Origin: Saturnia japonica
Lineage: Eukaryota; Arthropoda; Insecta; Lepidoptera; Saturniidae
Length of the DNA: 64,000 nucleotides
Assembly (NCBI GenBank): GCA_033032175.1
Contig: CM065311.1
Coordinates: forward strand, 7,309,190-7,373,189
Reading direction: 5' to 3'
Positions 13,050 to 24,488 of this stretch are shown piece by piece. The stretch's first letter is position 1, and every line of letters starts with the position of its first letter. Position numbers and translations under genes: made by a program. A model generated the notes under the pieces. The model did no database searches. It was not told where the DNA came from and saw nothing but the letters and a program-made list of their open reading frames with translations.

Positions 13050-14210
13050 AGTAAGTTATAAGGAATAACTTAGGGTATTTTTATTATATAAAAATATTTA
13101 AGATTCCACGCAAATAAAATAAACTAAAGTGAACCGGACCAGTCTCCAGAACCGCCCTCGCCCCACACGCCGTCGCTGCATACGAAATTCCACGCAGACG
13201 AAGTCGCAGGCACAGCTAGGTTTCAATAAAAATTTCACTGTTTAGCGGAATTGTCATTTTTTTATTGTCACTTTCTCCCCTAATTTGTACCAAACATGAT
13301 TTATTCGCTGCATCACGCCTTGTCAGTACGCCGGTTACAGTATCGGGAAACCAGCACGCTCGAATGCCAACTCGGAGCATGACTCTACAGATTCTGCTCC
13401 ATTTATGTTAAAATTTATATTATCATAATCATTTACATAGTAAGCCGGTTGGTTGGATAAACGTTGCGTGGCTATTATCGAACCTAATTATTGTTCTTTG
13501 TGCTTAAAATTTGGGGAGAATTTTTATTTAAATCAAGTCACGTATCGCCTTCGCGACGGGAAACAAAAGGACTTTAAGAATTGAGTTGTTAAGCCTATAA
13601 TCATTTCATTATGGTACACGCCCAGAGCATGTCGCGAGAATAAATAATAATTACATTTACAAGCATTGAGTTTGCAAAAAAGGAATATCCATTCCAAAGA
13701 ATGAACATCCTTAACGCCTTCTTTGTAACTTTTAAATAAAAATGACAACAAAATATGAAAGAGTTCGAAGAAAATTTTAAAACTGATAATGGTTACATAA
13801 AAAATACCGTGATAATTTATTTCATTAAGTTTCTTTTAATTTTGTTCTCATATAACATAACATAACATACCATCATACCTGTATTCTCGAAGGATTAGGC
13901 AGAGGTGTACTAATGTACACACACAGTTCGCCGAGTGTGTTTTTACTGCACGTGCACTCACAAATAAATTAATTCATAATGCTCTTCAAAAGAAGTGTGA
14001 ATCCGTTCTTCCTCGTATTATTTTATTAAATCCTTTTTTTGTTATCCAATGGAAAATTTTCATTGCAGGTATTAATGCACGATTATTATTTTAGCTTACA
14101 TTTTATATTAGTGTAATAATTTTCTGACCTGGTTTCCTTGTCAATGATATAAAAATAAGTTTTCTTTTACTTTCTTCTTAGCCGAGGTTATAAGGTCGAT
14201 TTAAAATTTC
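13050..14210. other. Intergenic DNA
   Basis: At about 13140-13225 a GC-richer stretch ends in 'cgcagacgaagtcgcaggca' followed by 'cagctaggt', which is a typical lepidopteran retroposon terminus. A short AACAT repeat lies at 13853-13868. No gene is supported. Confidence 0.4.
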
Positions 14211-14224
14211 AGTAAATTAAAGTA

Positions 14225-14829
14225 CAGTGTAAACTCTATAAAACTATACTCGATTTAACGACGCACTCCTTAAAACATCGAAATTACTTGACTTTGGTTG
14301 GTTTACCGTATATTCTATACAACGATACACTCTATATAGCATCACGCTCATTCTAAACAACGACAACAATACGGAATTAATAAGCAGTACTTTTTAAATG
14401 CCCAAATTAGTAAGAGCTGGAGCTGTTACGTTCTTTTGTTTGTTGTTTTGTTGCTTTATTATCTAGCAAGTGTTTAGCTCGACTGATGTACCGGAAATTC
14501 TAAGAAATTCTCTCTTATCTCAGCAATGTTATTAGAAAAATACTTTTTATATATAATCAAGTTGATCCCACAATATCCCAAGATAGTAAACTATATAAAA
14601 ATACAATTAAACTACTGGAGCAGCAAAAAACGCCAGACGAAGATAACAGACTACATGCAATAAGCGTTATTATTAAGTTGTTTTTACGTTTGTAAAATTT
14701 GCACTATAATCGTAAATATTAGAATAGTAAAATAATATCAATTTTGTTTTCACTCCAATTAACGAAATCTCTCTATAACACCAAAAAATACACAGTCCCT
14801 TATGTGTTCGTTATATAGAGTTAACACTG
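14225..14829 (+). mobile_element. pogo/Tigger-like DNA transposon, deletion derivative
   Basis: The element is 605 bp long with imperfect inverted ends that begin CAGTGT. Left 14225-14246 and right 14829-14808 match at 19 of 22 positions. It is flanked on both sides by TA (14223-14224 and 14830-14831), the target duplication expected of the pogo/Tc1-mariner superfamily. The inside is AT-rich and keeps only a C-terminal coding scrap. The plus orientation follows that scrap. Confidence 0.7.
14613..14663 (+). pseudogene. C-terminal scrap of a pogo-like transposase
   Basis: Seventeen codons read YWSSKKRQTKITDYMQ and then stop. A basic stretch followed by a (R/K)QTxIxDYF-like end is common at the C terminus of pogo and jerky type transposases, which agrees with the inverted ends and TA duplication around it. 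No catalytic part remains. The family call rests on this short match plus the element's ends. Confidence 0.4.
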
Positions 14830-14831
14830 TA

Positions 14832-15735
14832 TTTACAAACTTGCATAGTTTTCCCAGTAGTAAGAAGAAAAATAGTTAACAAAAAATAATAAAAACCTTA
14901 AGAAATATTCTTACATTTCCTTATATCCTTATATTATATATGTTATCCCTTGATTACGTAACTATTTTACAAAATCCGACTTCCTATATATAATATCCTG
15001 AGACCTCCCATTTAAAATTTATACTTCCTTAACTAAAATTACTTAACACCTTATCTTTGCATCATCGCTGACACAAATACAAACAAATCGTATGTATAAT
15101 CCTTCTCACGGTCATAGATTTTAGTTGCCGGTTTATAGATAAAGTTTTACTTTTACCTAAGGAATATATTAGAAGAAACGCTTTGAACGCTCACATAAAT
15201 CCGACTGTGGCAGGGAACGTCACATAAACTTGATTTATCTTTCATGACGTAAGTTAACTCCTAACAAAATCTACAATTTCACCTTGTTAGATACGGTGTT
15301 CTTGTGTGGTACCATATCCAGATAGAATGTTTTTATAATATTTTGTTTCATCCACACTTATTCTCGTATGATGTATTTTCTTTGATCTTAAATCTATAGG
15401 AGTATTTATCTATATAACAAAATCGACATTTTTTCCGTTTTATAACACATCACTTAAAAAGTACTGATGGAATATGAAAATACTTACCGAAATCGAGGAA
15501 GAGTCTAGGTTACATTATTATGATTACCCTTTTCCATAGGCTGTAAGCGGTAATTATAAAATTACAATAAAAATTTAAGACAGTCCAAGATTACTCCAGA
15601 GAGAGAAAATAGGTCCCCCGAAAAACTAAAAAAAATTCACGTGAAATAAGTTAAACGCATCAACAAGTTATTAATCTTTTTATATGTAAAGTAAGATTAC
15701 ATAAAACAAGATTTGCAACAAAATTTGAGAATGGG
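14832..15735. other. AT-rich intergenic DNA
   Basis: Nothing recognisable is present. Confidence 0.4.
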
Positions 15736-15751
15736 AAAACAGTGTGCAACT

Positions 15752-15967
15752 AAAATGGAGATGGACGGAACATATTTTTAAGAAACATAAAAAAAGAAAT
15801 GGATTATACCTATAATAGAATGGTATCCCAGGAAGAATAAAAGCAGTCAATGAAGACAAAATAAAAGAGGGGAGGGTGATATTAACAAAATAGCTGGTCC
15901 AACATGGAACCAGCTATCAAGAGATAGTAAAATATGGAAGTCTTTAGAGAATGACTTAAGGCCTTGA
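15752..15967 (+). pseudogene. C-terminal remnant of a LINE endonuclease-reverse transcriptase
   Basis: Reading two frames in turn gives KWRWTEHIFKK, then EWYPRKNKSS, then DINKIAGPTWNQLSRDSKIW followed by KSLENDL and a stop at 15965-15967. This order (KWRWxGH, EWYPR, DI..IAGPTW, RD...WK.LE) is the recognisable C terminus of a widespread family of lepidopteran LINE proteins. It contains at least one frameshift and internal stops, so it is not functional. Confidence 0.65.
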
Positions 15968-15969
15968 GT

Positions 15970-17755
15970 GATTTATCTAAAAATAAATACTAACTTAATA
16001 GATAAGATACGCGTATGTAACTGATAACTGTATGTCTGTCTATCTCCGCTTACTTCTTCAAACTACTCAACGGATTTTTATATGATTTTCACAGTAATTT
16101 TGGGAAAATCTCAACAAAAACCCCGTATAAACATGTAATTGTGAGTTAAACCGGAGATCATTGTTGTGATAAAGTAATTTTAAAAATCTTGACGTCTTGA
16201 AACTTTTAAAAGTTTCGACAATTTTTGGTTATTAAACTGTCACATAAAACACAATCACAAGAAAGTATAATTAAAATATGTATTTCAAAATAAAATAAAA
16301 ATCTTTTTTTTAATATTGACGTTTCAAACACTGACCACTGTGATTATGACCAGACTAGATGGTACAATAACGCAATAAAATATTGTAATTATTTATCACA
16401 ATTTAAATATAATATGAAAAGTACCAACGATAAATTAACTTGAAAATGACTTTGAATATTGTTAGCACAATAATATTACCTTACCTTTCTCAATCAGTAA
16501 AACGTTAACTGACATTGAATAGACAACGTAAGCCTACAGGTTCGATCCAATTGAATATTCATGTTATATTCACTCATGTAGCAGAATAAACCAAGCTTCT
16601 ACGTTATCCATTACCGTTAAATGTAAATACCATAAAATAAAGATAGTGTATGTATAACAATAGGCTAGTTGACTCCTTTTGAAAGTAAGTCTTTAATTAT
16701 TATTTATTGTCCGATTAAATGAAAAAATATTGCCATATTTTTTTAGGACCTGAAAACCGCAAAATTTTGTTTGAAAAATTTACTTTTCGTAAACAAGCGA
16801 AAACGCTGTCAGCCATATTTGTCTATATTATTGTCTCTGTCGTGACGTCATACGGGTCGAGAACGAGCATATGACATTTAGCAAACGTTCATCAATGTAA
16901 AAATTTCGATACTTTTTATGTCATAAATGTCAATGTTTTGACTAAAAAGATGTCACGAATATCGTATTTATAAACAAAGCATTTTGATTTAATTTATTGT
17001 ATAATTTAAATGCATTCAAATTTAAGATTTATTTAGCAATCATACAATATTTCAAAATCATTTTATAGAATTATCCAGAAAATAAAAAAGGCTAAACCAT
17101 TATAAAAGCTCATTGCTTTAGTATTTTCGTTCTATGTGTCTACGTAAATAATTAAGAATACTTGGTATAAAAAACATGAAAAATCTATACGATGATAAAA
17201 CAAAAAATATTTTATAATTAAATGTGTATTGCACACCATCAAAAAAAACAACAATGTACCAATATTGCTAAAAAATTATAAGGCCTAAATGAAGTAGGTG
17301 TATATTTCGGCTACGTGGTAGGAAGCAGAAACGGGCTGACACGGCTGCCGGCATCCAACATCCGGTCGGGTTTCCGGTAGGCATCACATTGTATATACAA
17401 TCGTATTTACAATTTTCTAACTATATGAGAAATAAAAACATGATTTTAATATTTGTAAACATTATATTTCTCCCATATTTCAGTATCGACTTTTGAACAT
17501 AGCAAGAAAACTAAATTTTATTATATTTGATAATAATAAACTAATATACGAATAGATAAATATTCTGTCATTAATTTTTCGTGTAATAATAATGTAAGCT
17601 AAATCTAATTATTCTAGTACTTTCTAATAATATTCAACGTTCACTGATGGGTAATTCCCGAGGGTAAATGCAAACGTACGTCAGCTCACGCAAATGCGAA
17701 TGATTCTATAGATACTTCTGTATTTACCCAGTACTTTGTGGTATTATTCGAAGAT
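15970..17755. other. AT-rich intergenic DNA
   Basis: The block around 16025-16150 has the wording of a retroposon non-coding end ('tgtctgtctatctccg', 'ctcaacggattttta') but is too diverged to assign. A GC-richer patch lies at 17300-17385. I see no gene. Confidence 0.35.
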
Positions 17756-17774
17756 CAAAATGCAGTTATGACTC

Positions 17775-18118
17775 ACTGATGTTGAGTGTTGAAATCACTG
17801 CAATAAGCCGGAGCTTTCGGTAAAAGGAAACATCGTGATGAAACCATAGCAAGGTGGTTGGGTATTTTATAATGCTCTCCTGGTTAGCTACCCCTCTCAA
17901 GTTGAAAATCTGTCGCCAATCACATTAATGCAGAGAATGCCTTAGGCATTAAGTCCGCCATTGCGTATTTAACGCATAGTATGTAAATAAATGTGCGCTT
18001 TGGAAGTTGCAATTGAGAACCAGTTCCCCAACTAGGTTTAACGTGTTACCATATGGGTCATATCGTTATCTAAGACAAGGTGAGATTATGGCCAAACGCT
18101 ACATCTATATATACCAAA
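17775..18118 (+). repeat. tRNA-derived SINE family S, copy 1
   Basis: It shares an ordered set of blocks with the copies at 49.36-49.63 and (reversed) 53.87-54.18 kb: 'catcgtgatgaaaccatagc', 'tcaagttgaaaatctgtcgcc', 'gagaaccagtt', the 'tggccaaacgct' block and a 3' end rich in 'tatata...aaaatac'. The tRNA-like head is worn in this copy. Confidence 0.6.
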
Positions 18119-18124
18119 AATACT

Positions 18125-18745
18125 GTTCATGATTTCTCACCATATTTTTCTTTATCGCCAGCCAAATGCCATGATACTTATAAAAAATACTGATAAATTA
18201 TCAAGCCAAACCCACAATTGTAAAAGTAAACATTTCAACTTTGATATAGCTCTACAATTATTAGATATTTTAAACACGGCTAAAGACATCAAATACTTAA
18301 AAGATATTCTTAACTGGATTACTATTCGATAATTAATATCTTACTACAGTTGTGTAGACAAGCAGGATATATATGAAAGTGATGACTGACAGACAGGCTT
18401 GACGGGTGTTCGTTAAGTTAATGTAGCGCCTGAGCCTTCGGTCATTAATTAAGACGGATTGTATCACTGTAAACGAACTTAGGAACATACGAAACTCCCT
18501 TATGCTTGCTCCTTTAATATACATTACAATTACTTAAATATACTGATTTTGTCGTAATAATCTAAAAGAATTGTTTATTGCGATATCTTCCTATCCATAA
18601 ATCTATACTATAAATTGATAAAGCTCAAGAGATTGATTGTTTAAATACGCTAAATAGTTTGAAAAAAAAATATTTTTTCATTTTATATCTTATTTATCGA
18701 GGAAGGTTATATTTAAGCTTATTATTACTATATATATTAAAATCA
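18125..18745. other. AT-rich intergenic DNA
   Basis: A 67-codon plus-strand frame at 18129-18332 is not recognised and is unlikely to be a gene. The block near 18630 (gattgattgtttaaatacgc) resembles the start of family G copies. Confidence 0.35.
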
Positions 18746-18754
18746 AGGAGAAGA

Positions 18755-19380
18755 GTTTTTTTTGGTTGTTTGTTTAAACATGCTAGTCTCTGGAACTACA
18801 AGTCGGATACGAAAAATTATTTTTGTTTATGATAGCCAGAATCACGAGGAATAGTTTAGGTTATTTAACATTAGGCCATAGCTCTCAATTATTATCCTTA
18901 AATATTGATTTTTGTTAAGTAAGTCAAAAGTGGAAGCCCTCTCGAACTGCTTTATCCGCGTGCGCTGGCATAATGGTTAATGATACCTAAATACCATTTT
19001 TTCAAAAAGATTTGTCCTTAGTATATCTAAAAACCGTCTGTGATAGCGTATTCTTATCTCTTATACATAAGCCAGAATAAGGTATTTTCTGACAAAAATG
19101 TTTTGAATTTTAAAAAGCGATTTATGAGCGTTGTTTTCGTAATATTTTTTTTTATGGAACAAAAGTTACGAAAAAAATATTTTTTTTTTTAAATTAAACT
19201 TTGCCTTATAGAGCATGTTATTTGGACACAGCTTAGAAAATAATAGAAAATTAAAAAAGTTTGTACTTGTGTGAAGTGAGAACAATTATTATAGGCAACA
19301 CGAACGAGCTGGCGGCGTGGCGTGTTGCTTGTCAGATAAAATTAACACGAGTGAAACCGTGGGACACAGCTAGTAGACTA
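18755..19380 (+). repeat. Dispersed repeat family G, long copy 1
   Basis: It is colinear with 61245-62025: 'gtttgtttaaa', 'tctctggaactac...gtcggat', 'tatccgcgtg(c/t)gctggc' followed by 'ataatggttaat', 'tctcttatacataagcca', 'gatttatgagc', 'gcatgttatttggacaca', and an end in 'gtgaaaccgtgggacacagc' + 'tagt'. No reading frame is kept. The terminus is typical of non-autonomous or RTE-like lepidopteran retroposons. Confidence 0.6.
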
Positions 19381-19424
19381 TATAATATGACCCTAAGCAT
19401 CTAAGAAGTGGAACATTAACCATG

Positions 19425-19552
19425 AACGTCAAGCAATCTGGAATACTGAAGGTACGGGGAGTGAGAACAACGATAGGCTACACAAGTGCGTTGACGTTGG
19501 TCCGAGGAATTTAACACGGGAGAAAACCTGAGGCATAGCTACAACTAATAAT
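19425..19552 (+). repeat. Dispersed repeat family G, 3'-end fragment
   Basis: It shares 'catgaacg.caagcaatctgg' and 'tacggggagtgagaacaa' with 61890-61945 and ends in a diverged '...cataGCTA' terminus. It lies in direct orientation just after the longer copy at 18755-19380. Confidence 0.5.
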
Positions 19553-19554
19553 AA

Positions 19555-20380
19555 ATCTTCATTAGACTCTTATACATCTGTATGTTGCTGATTATCACAA
19601 TGATATAAAAAAACTACAAACATACAGTGAAGTGGCAGACATCGGTGTGACAAGGTGGAGCAGGCTATCGCAACTGAACCTTGATTGCTTACTTACTTAC
19701 TTATTCTGATACTCTTACCGGCTAAAACTCAAAAAGTAATCAACAAACACTAACATAGCTTTCATTAAACAATAACCGAGATAATAAAAGTTTTTGATTA
19801 GCATATATTTATTTATTTTAAAATTTTACATATATTTTCACTTCCAACAATTTCTCTTTTCCTGAAATTTGTAGTAACATTTTGCTGAATCAATATTAAC
19901 TACTAAAAACGTATCTGTACTTAAACATAATATTGCAAATGGTAACTTTTATGAACCTAACTGGTTGACCGCTAAACAAGAGTCAGGCAAATACAATAAT
20001 ATTACAAATAACCTAGTAAATCTACAACATAGTCGTACACCGATCAGGCTGATATAAAGATGGCGCCCATATTATGTTATCCAGGAACAAGCTCGTAAAT
20101 ATCTTATTTCGCATTTAACTGATCATAAAATATAATTTAAACACTTTGTAAAGCAATAAATGATCGCCCAACGTCAGCGAGACGTGGGGTAACGTGTCGA
20201 GTAGATAATATACTAAGCATATAACGTATGTCTTCATCTCTTCGATAGATTGTTGTATTAATTTTATGTATATAGGCTCATTAAAAAATTAGCTAAGATC
20301 ACCAGTTTTTAAATTTTCACCCAGCCTACATTGGATAACATAACTTTGAAGCAATAATGGTTCAGTTATATTCTGTACGG
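19555..20380. other. AT-rich intergenic DNA
   Basis: There is a short CTTA repeat at 19687-19706. A 12-13 base inverted pair (20074-20085 and about 20332-20344) was noted, but it does not sit at element-like ends. No gene is seen. Confidence 0.35.
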
Positions 20381-20389
20381 TTGCCACAT

Positions 20390-20530
20390 CGATTTACGTG
20401 AGTTCGAATCCATGCAATGAGGCTGAGCTTTTGGTGAAGGAAAACTTCGTGATGAAACTACCGCGTAGTGGTAGAGAATTTTCTAATTCCTTAATTCCTG
20501 CCTTCAAGTTCAAAATCGACAAGAAGATAA
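20390..20530 (+). repeat. tRNA-derived SINE family S, partial copy 2
   Basis: It starts with a B-box-like 'gtgagttcgaatccatgca', followed by 'cttcgtgatgaaactacc' and the 'gtggtagagaattttctaat' block found in the other S copies. The 3' half is missing. Confidence 0.55.
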
Positions 20531-20924
20531 ATATTATATATGTGTACAAATACTAAACCTATAAAGAACTAAATATGTTATGTACAGATAACATTGACTG
20601 TTAAACATAAATTACGTTAAAAGACGTATCGATCAAAAGATTCGATCGTCAATATTTTGCTTGACTTTCGTAGATATCAATTTCCTATCCCTGGGAAAAA
20701 ATACTTGAAACTATCAATTCTGTTCGATAATTGTTTGAATTTTAACGTTACAATAATACATTATAGGGATATTACAAACAAAATTTAATGCATAGGTCTG
20801 ACCTTAATGATTAGATATACATCATTTGTGTGTCGCTGAATAATCTGTCTGTACCTAAATGTATTTTTTTTTTAATTACGCAATAGGCATCCTACATAAA
20901 TGACACTAATAACCAATATGATAA

Positions 20925-21345
20925 TAAATTGTGTCTGTAAGCCTGATTGTATATCGTTTGTGTAACCAAAAACGGCTTGAACGATTTTTATGAAATTAGT
21001 GTACACAACATGTTTAAGTCATTGTATGTTAAGAATTGTCAATAATAAATACATTTAGAAAGGGTAAAAATAAGAATTTCAATTTTTTAAATTAATTCTC
21101 TACCGATTATATGGAAATTTTGTAGACGGTAAGTATATTTTGTAATTTCTTAATTTGTAGGTTATAAGAATTGTCAGTAAAATCACACTTTTCGATATCG
21201 TATTTCATTTTCACCCGATTTCTTTGTCATTTCTTAATTGATAGGTCATACGAATTGGCAATAATATGAGTAAAATTAAATTACGGGACGAAAATATTTA
21301 CTGCATAAGCACGTTGGAAGTCGCGTGGGCACTGCTAGTTGTAAA
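20925..21345 (+). repeat. Dispersed repeat family H, copy 1
   Basis: Shared order with 31500-31745 and 60760-61215: 'gatgaaattttgta' type block, 'attgata(g)ggc.ta.atgaattg', '(aata)aaattacgggacgaaaat', and an end in 'gtcgcgtgggcactgctagt'. It is non-coding. Confidence 0.5.
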
Positions 21346-21756
21346 TGTACAATATATCAGGAAAGTACAATTCTTGATTATAAAATAACTGATATTGATG
21401 TCCAACTGTGTAATGATACTAGAATTTGCAACAATATCGTTTTATTAGGGCTTAACCGATAAATGAAAATTAATGTTCAATTATAAATTACATACCAATA
21501 AGTATCTCACAATCTGATATAATGCATATTGGTGCTATAAAAGATAATCTAAGGCGACTGTTTAGCACGCGATAGTACCTACAAACCAGTTATTTAATTG
21601 AGTATTAAAATACAATAGAAAGTGTATCAGAGCAAGGTGGTTTGCGTGATATCCCTCCTTTAGAGTAAACTGGAGCTTTCAATAATGATATTGAAATAAA
21701 ATAATAAATATCGATTATTTTTGATAAGACAATCTACCTGACAATCTGCTATGGAT

Positions 21757-21832
21757 ATTTTTTTTATGACTGACTATACTGTTAGCCTTAAGGGCCCTGG
21801 AGCCTCTGAAGGCTTTTACAGCTTAACCGGAC
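21757..21832 (-). repeat. Jockey family J 3'-end fragment
   Basis: On the minus strand it reads 'aagctgtaaaagcc...', then '...ggcccttaaggctaacagta' and an A tail (T run at 21758-21765). This is the last 70 bases of the element seen in full at 35097-35947. Confidence 0.6.
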
Positions 21833-21834
21833 TT

Positions 21835-22777
21835 GACTGCTATGGATTACATGAGTTTCGATTTAAATCTTCTTTCGAAATAAAATGTTTACGGCCTGCA
21901 TTAAAATTAAAGAATATAATGGAGTTAAAAGTTTGTAATATTTTTTTTTTTTACAAATTATTACTTTAAAATGTTTACAGTTTTTTTACTTGACTTAATC
22001 ATAAAATATTTTTGTCTGCATACTAAATCATACTATCCTATTAGGATTATAAAGGCAAACTGCTGGACCAATGTTGATGAAAATTGATATGTAGGTAGCT
22101 GACTCCCTGAATTAACACATAGACTACTTTTAAGGTTTTTTTAAGGCGTCATTTAAATTATACGCGGGGCACAGCTAATGAAATATAATATAAAACAGAC
22201 ATGAATTATTCGGTTCGGGCTTTAAGTATTTGAGAACCAATTTTTATTTATTATATGCATTAGATATCATATACTACACAATATTAAATATATTAACAAA
22301 ATCACATCTAAAATCGGCAACTGATATTTTAATATAAGCAAATATGTAAATAAATACAAACCCTTTTTATAGGCTATAATTTACGTAACAAATAATACCG
22401 TGTATATCTGTAACTTTAATTTGGCTATGTACATCATTTTTACATGATTTGTTACATTATATTATTCTTTTAATTTTTAAATGAGCACTTAAATGAAATA
22501 GGTCATAAGTTATTATGTTGGAGTTATAAACTTACCTTATATGAGTTTTAATATAATAGAAATAGGTTAATGGTCATCAAGAAACTTAAAACTTGACGCA
22601 TTAAATACAGTAGTTTATTGAAGTTGTAGTTAACCGGCACCGTTCTTACACCTAATAGAGTTTATTACTTTACTTAACAACTTTATGTTAGAGAGAATTA
22701 ATGTGATTTTGCTCTAAATCGAAAAATGTTACATGCCTCGTTTTCGAGTATTAGATTCTAACTTTATTGTTTCTGCT
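21835..22777. other. AT-rich intergenic DNA with one retroposon end
   Basis: A diverged retroposon end lies at about 21990-22185 and closes with 'acgcggggcacagctaat'. The rest is AT-rich. The stretch reaches to the left target duplication of the P-type element. Confidence 0.4.
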
Positions 22778-22785
22778 GTTGTATC
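22778..22785 (+). repeat. 8 bp target-site duplication, left
   Basis: GTTGTATC here is repeated exactly at 24489-24496 on the other side of the element. Eight bases is the duplication length expected for the P and hAT superfamilies. Confidence 0.8.
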
Positions 22786-22815
22786 CTCAGAATACAGAAC
22801 AAACCAGAAACCGCG
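22786..22815 (+). repeat. P-type element, left terminal inverted repeat
   Basis: The 30 bases begin CTCAGAATACAGAAC and end CCGCG. They match the reverse complement of 24459-24488 at 29 of 30 positions. One more flanking base pair (C/G) would also pair, so the exact tip is ambiguous by one base; the 8 bp duplication favours the edge given. Confidence 0.85.
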
Positions 22816-22840
22816 AACGCACATAAAACTGAAGATACAA

Positions 22841-22865
22841 AAACCACTCTTAAATAGAGTGGTTT
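22841..22865. repeat. Subterminal palindrome inside the P-type element
   Basis: The arms aaaccactct (22841-22850) and agagtggttt (22856-22865) pair perfectly around a 5-base loop, 25 bases inside the left end. Drosophila P elements have subterminal inverted motifs and internal binding sites for the THAP domain, so this is a candidate binding site; that role is inference. Confidence 0.6.
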
Positions 22866-22942
22866 GACGTTGTTGCGATTAGTCACTCCTTTGTAAGTAG
22901 CGCGTCGTGACGTATTGTACAAGTGCCAATTTTAATTTTAAA

Positions 22943-24265
22943 ATGCCGTCTTGTGTTGTTCCTACATGTAAAAATGCTGCAGGGATTATAAAAAAACAGG
23001 ATGGGATCACATTTCATCTGTAAGTAGCGCATTCTAAAGTATATTTATTTAATTGTTTAATTTATTTTACATTTAGAAAATTACGCGTCCATTTTTTAAG
23101 TGTTGCCATTTTATTTTCATCGAAAATTTTACCCATTAATTTTTTTTATACTCGTGTAGAATACTTACTATTTTTGTGTATATAGAACCTTTGTAATTTT
23201 AGTTTCCCTGCTGATGAAAATAGAAAATCGGACTGGATGAAAGTCATACAAAGAGCACGGCTAGATGAGTTTTGGAAACCATCAAGCCGGAGCGTACTTT
23301 GCTCAATTCACTTTGAAGCGCAATATTTTTATGATACAAAAGGTGGTTTGAAAAGACTGAGGAAAGCAGCTAATCCAACTAAGGTAGATATAGTCATAAT
23401 AATTACTATATTTATATTGTATCCCTCCTGGTGAAAATGTTTGTCATGTATTTTGAAGTAAGGTTTTGGTTTTACGCCTGTAATCCCCGAAGGAGTATGC
23501 AAAGGTATAACAAGTATGCCCACTTTTCGTCGAGCTTATCCGTCCCTCATCGTGATAAGGGGCGAGCCTATACTGGGCGCAAATTTCAGATTCCGGGCTA
23601 ATGAAACTTCGGTGAATTAAATATATGAATAATACTAACGTTCTATTTCAGTATTTGGCCTTGACACCAGAATTTTCCGAGTTACACATAGAAACGTCTA
23701 AACCTTCGACATCGGACAATGTGCGTACCCACCTATGATAATAATGTTTAATTTATTTTTTTAATTATATTGAAAGGCAAACAAGGCACTTAATCGGTAT
23801 ACTTAGTTACAAGTAAACTAATGTAGTAAATAAACACTAGTAGTAACAGTAATAAATGTAAAATAAACTAAGTAAGGCCCATGAACATTTGCAAGCTCAG
23901 GCACAAAGTGCTATTACTAATGCGTTTCCATCCGTGAGGACTGAAATGTCATGCCTTGTACGGCAGAAATATTCTGTATTTAATTAAATTTTTTGTTAAT
24001 CTATTACATGATACAACAACATACAACTTAAGGCTTTTCATTTCAGGTTACACAACCACAATCTCCTGCGAGATCGAACTCAGAGATCGGTGATGTCAAT
24101 ATTTCTGATTTGGAATCTGTGTTTGATACGCCGAGAAAGGTCAAACTTAAATCTCAATTACGACGAAAACAATTATTTTGTGAACAACATGTTCGACGAA
24201 TGAAAACATTACAACAAAAATACAACAGACTTGCCAAGAAGTACGAATCTTTAAAAAGTATATAA
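22943..24265 (+). CDS. THAP-domain protein, 181 residues, four exons
   Basis: Exons 22943-23019, 23203-23383, 23652-23720 and 24047-24265 join into one frame. All three introns start GT and end AG; the first splits codon 26, the others fall between codons. The product begins MPSCVVPTC and carries a THAP zinc finger: C4, C9, C59 and H62 as zinc ligands, W37 and a conserved proline (FHLFP at 24-28), closing with AANPT at about 81-85. Residues 137-140 (TPRK) precede a basic, coiled-coil-like C terminus (about 145-180). THAP fingers bind DNA; in P transposase they bind the element near its ends. No catalytic domain follows, so I infer a DNA-binding repressor or accessory protein rather than a transposase. 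The start is the first ATG after a short AT-rich leader. The unbroken, spliceable frame is unusual among its decayed neighbours. The third donor (GTGCGT) is the weakest site. It could also be a domesticated host gene. Confidence 0.7.
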
Positions 24266-24290
24266 AAAAAATTAAAAAGCAATCCATGTA

Positions 24291-24300
24291 AATAAATAAA
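24291..24300 (+). promoter_or_regulatory. Poly(A) signal of the THAP gene
   Basis: AATAAATAAA begins 26 bases after the stop codon (24263-24265) and lies inside the element, so the gene carries its own 3' end signal. Confidence 0.6.
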
Positions 24301-24458
24301 TATTTTTTTAAAAATATCTTTTCTTTAGTGTTATAAGACTACCCTAAAAAGTGGGAAACCGCTCCCGAGCTAGCAACATTATGCGTATGGGAAGTGGGGC
24401 AGGTGCGGGACGTACGTATCGTTTTGGACACAGTGCAGCGTATGTAATTATTCTTGAA

Positions 24459-24488
24459 CGCGGCTTCTGGTTTGTTCTGTATTCTGAG
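24459..24488 (-). repeat. P-type element, right terminal inverted repeat
   Basis: This is the reverse complement of the left end with a single mismatch (position 25 counted from the tip). About 190 non-coding bases separate it from the THAP stop codon. Confidence 0.85.

Larger units (their letters stand above)
22786..24488 (+). mobile_element. P-type DNA transposon carrying a THAP-only gene
   Basis: The element is a 1703 bp unit bounded by 30 bp inverted ends (29 of 30 match) and an 8 bp direct duplication of the target. It contains one gene on the plus strand whose four exons join into an unbroken 181-codon frame with a THAP zinc finger, plus a short subterminal palindrome and a poly(A) signal. 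THAP finger, roughly 31 bp ends and 8 bp duplication together match the P-element superfamily; hAT elements share the duplication length but use a BED finger and shorter ends. The RNase H-like catalytic part of a P transposase is absent, so the element must depend on another source of transposase. Near-identical ends suggest a fairly recent insertion. Confidence 0.8.

Noticed and set aside
20074..20344. 12-13 base inverted repeat (ttatgttatcca) about 250 bases apart
   Set aside because: No matching target duplication and no extension of the arms; expected by chance in AT-rich DNA of this length.
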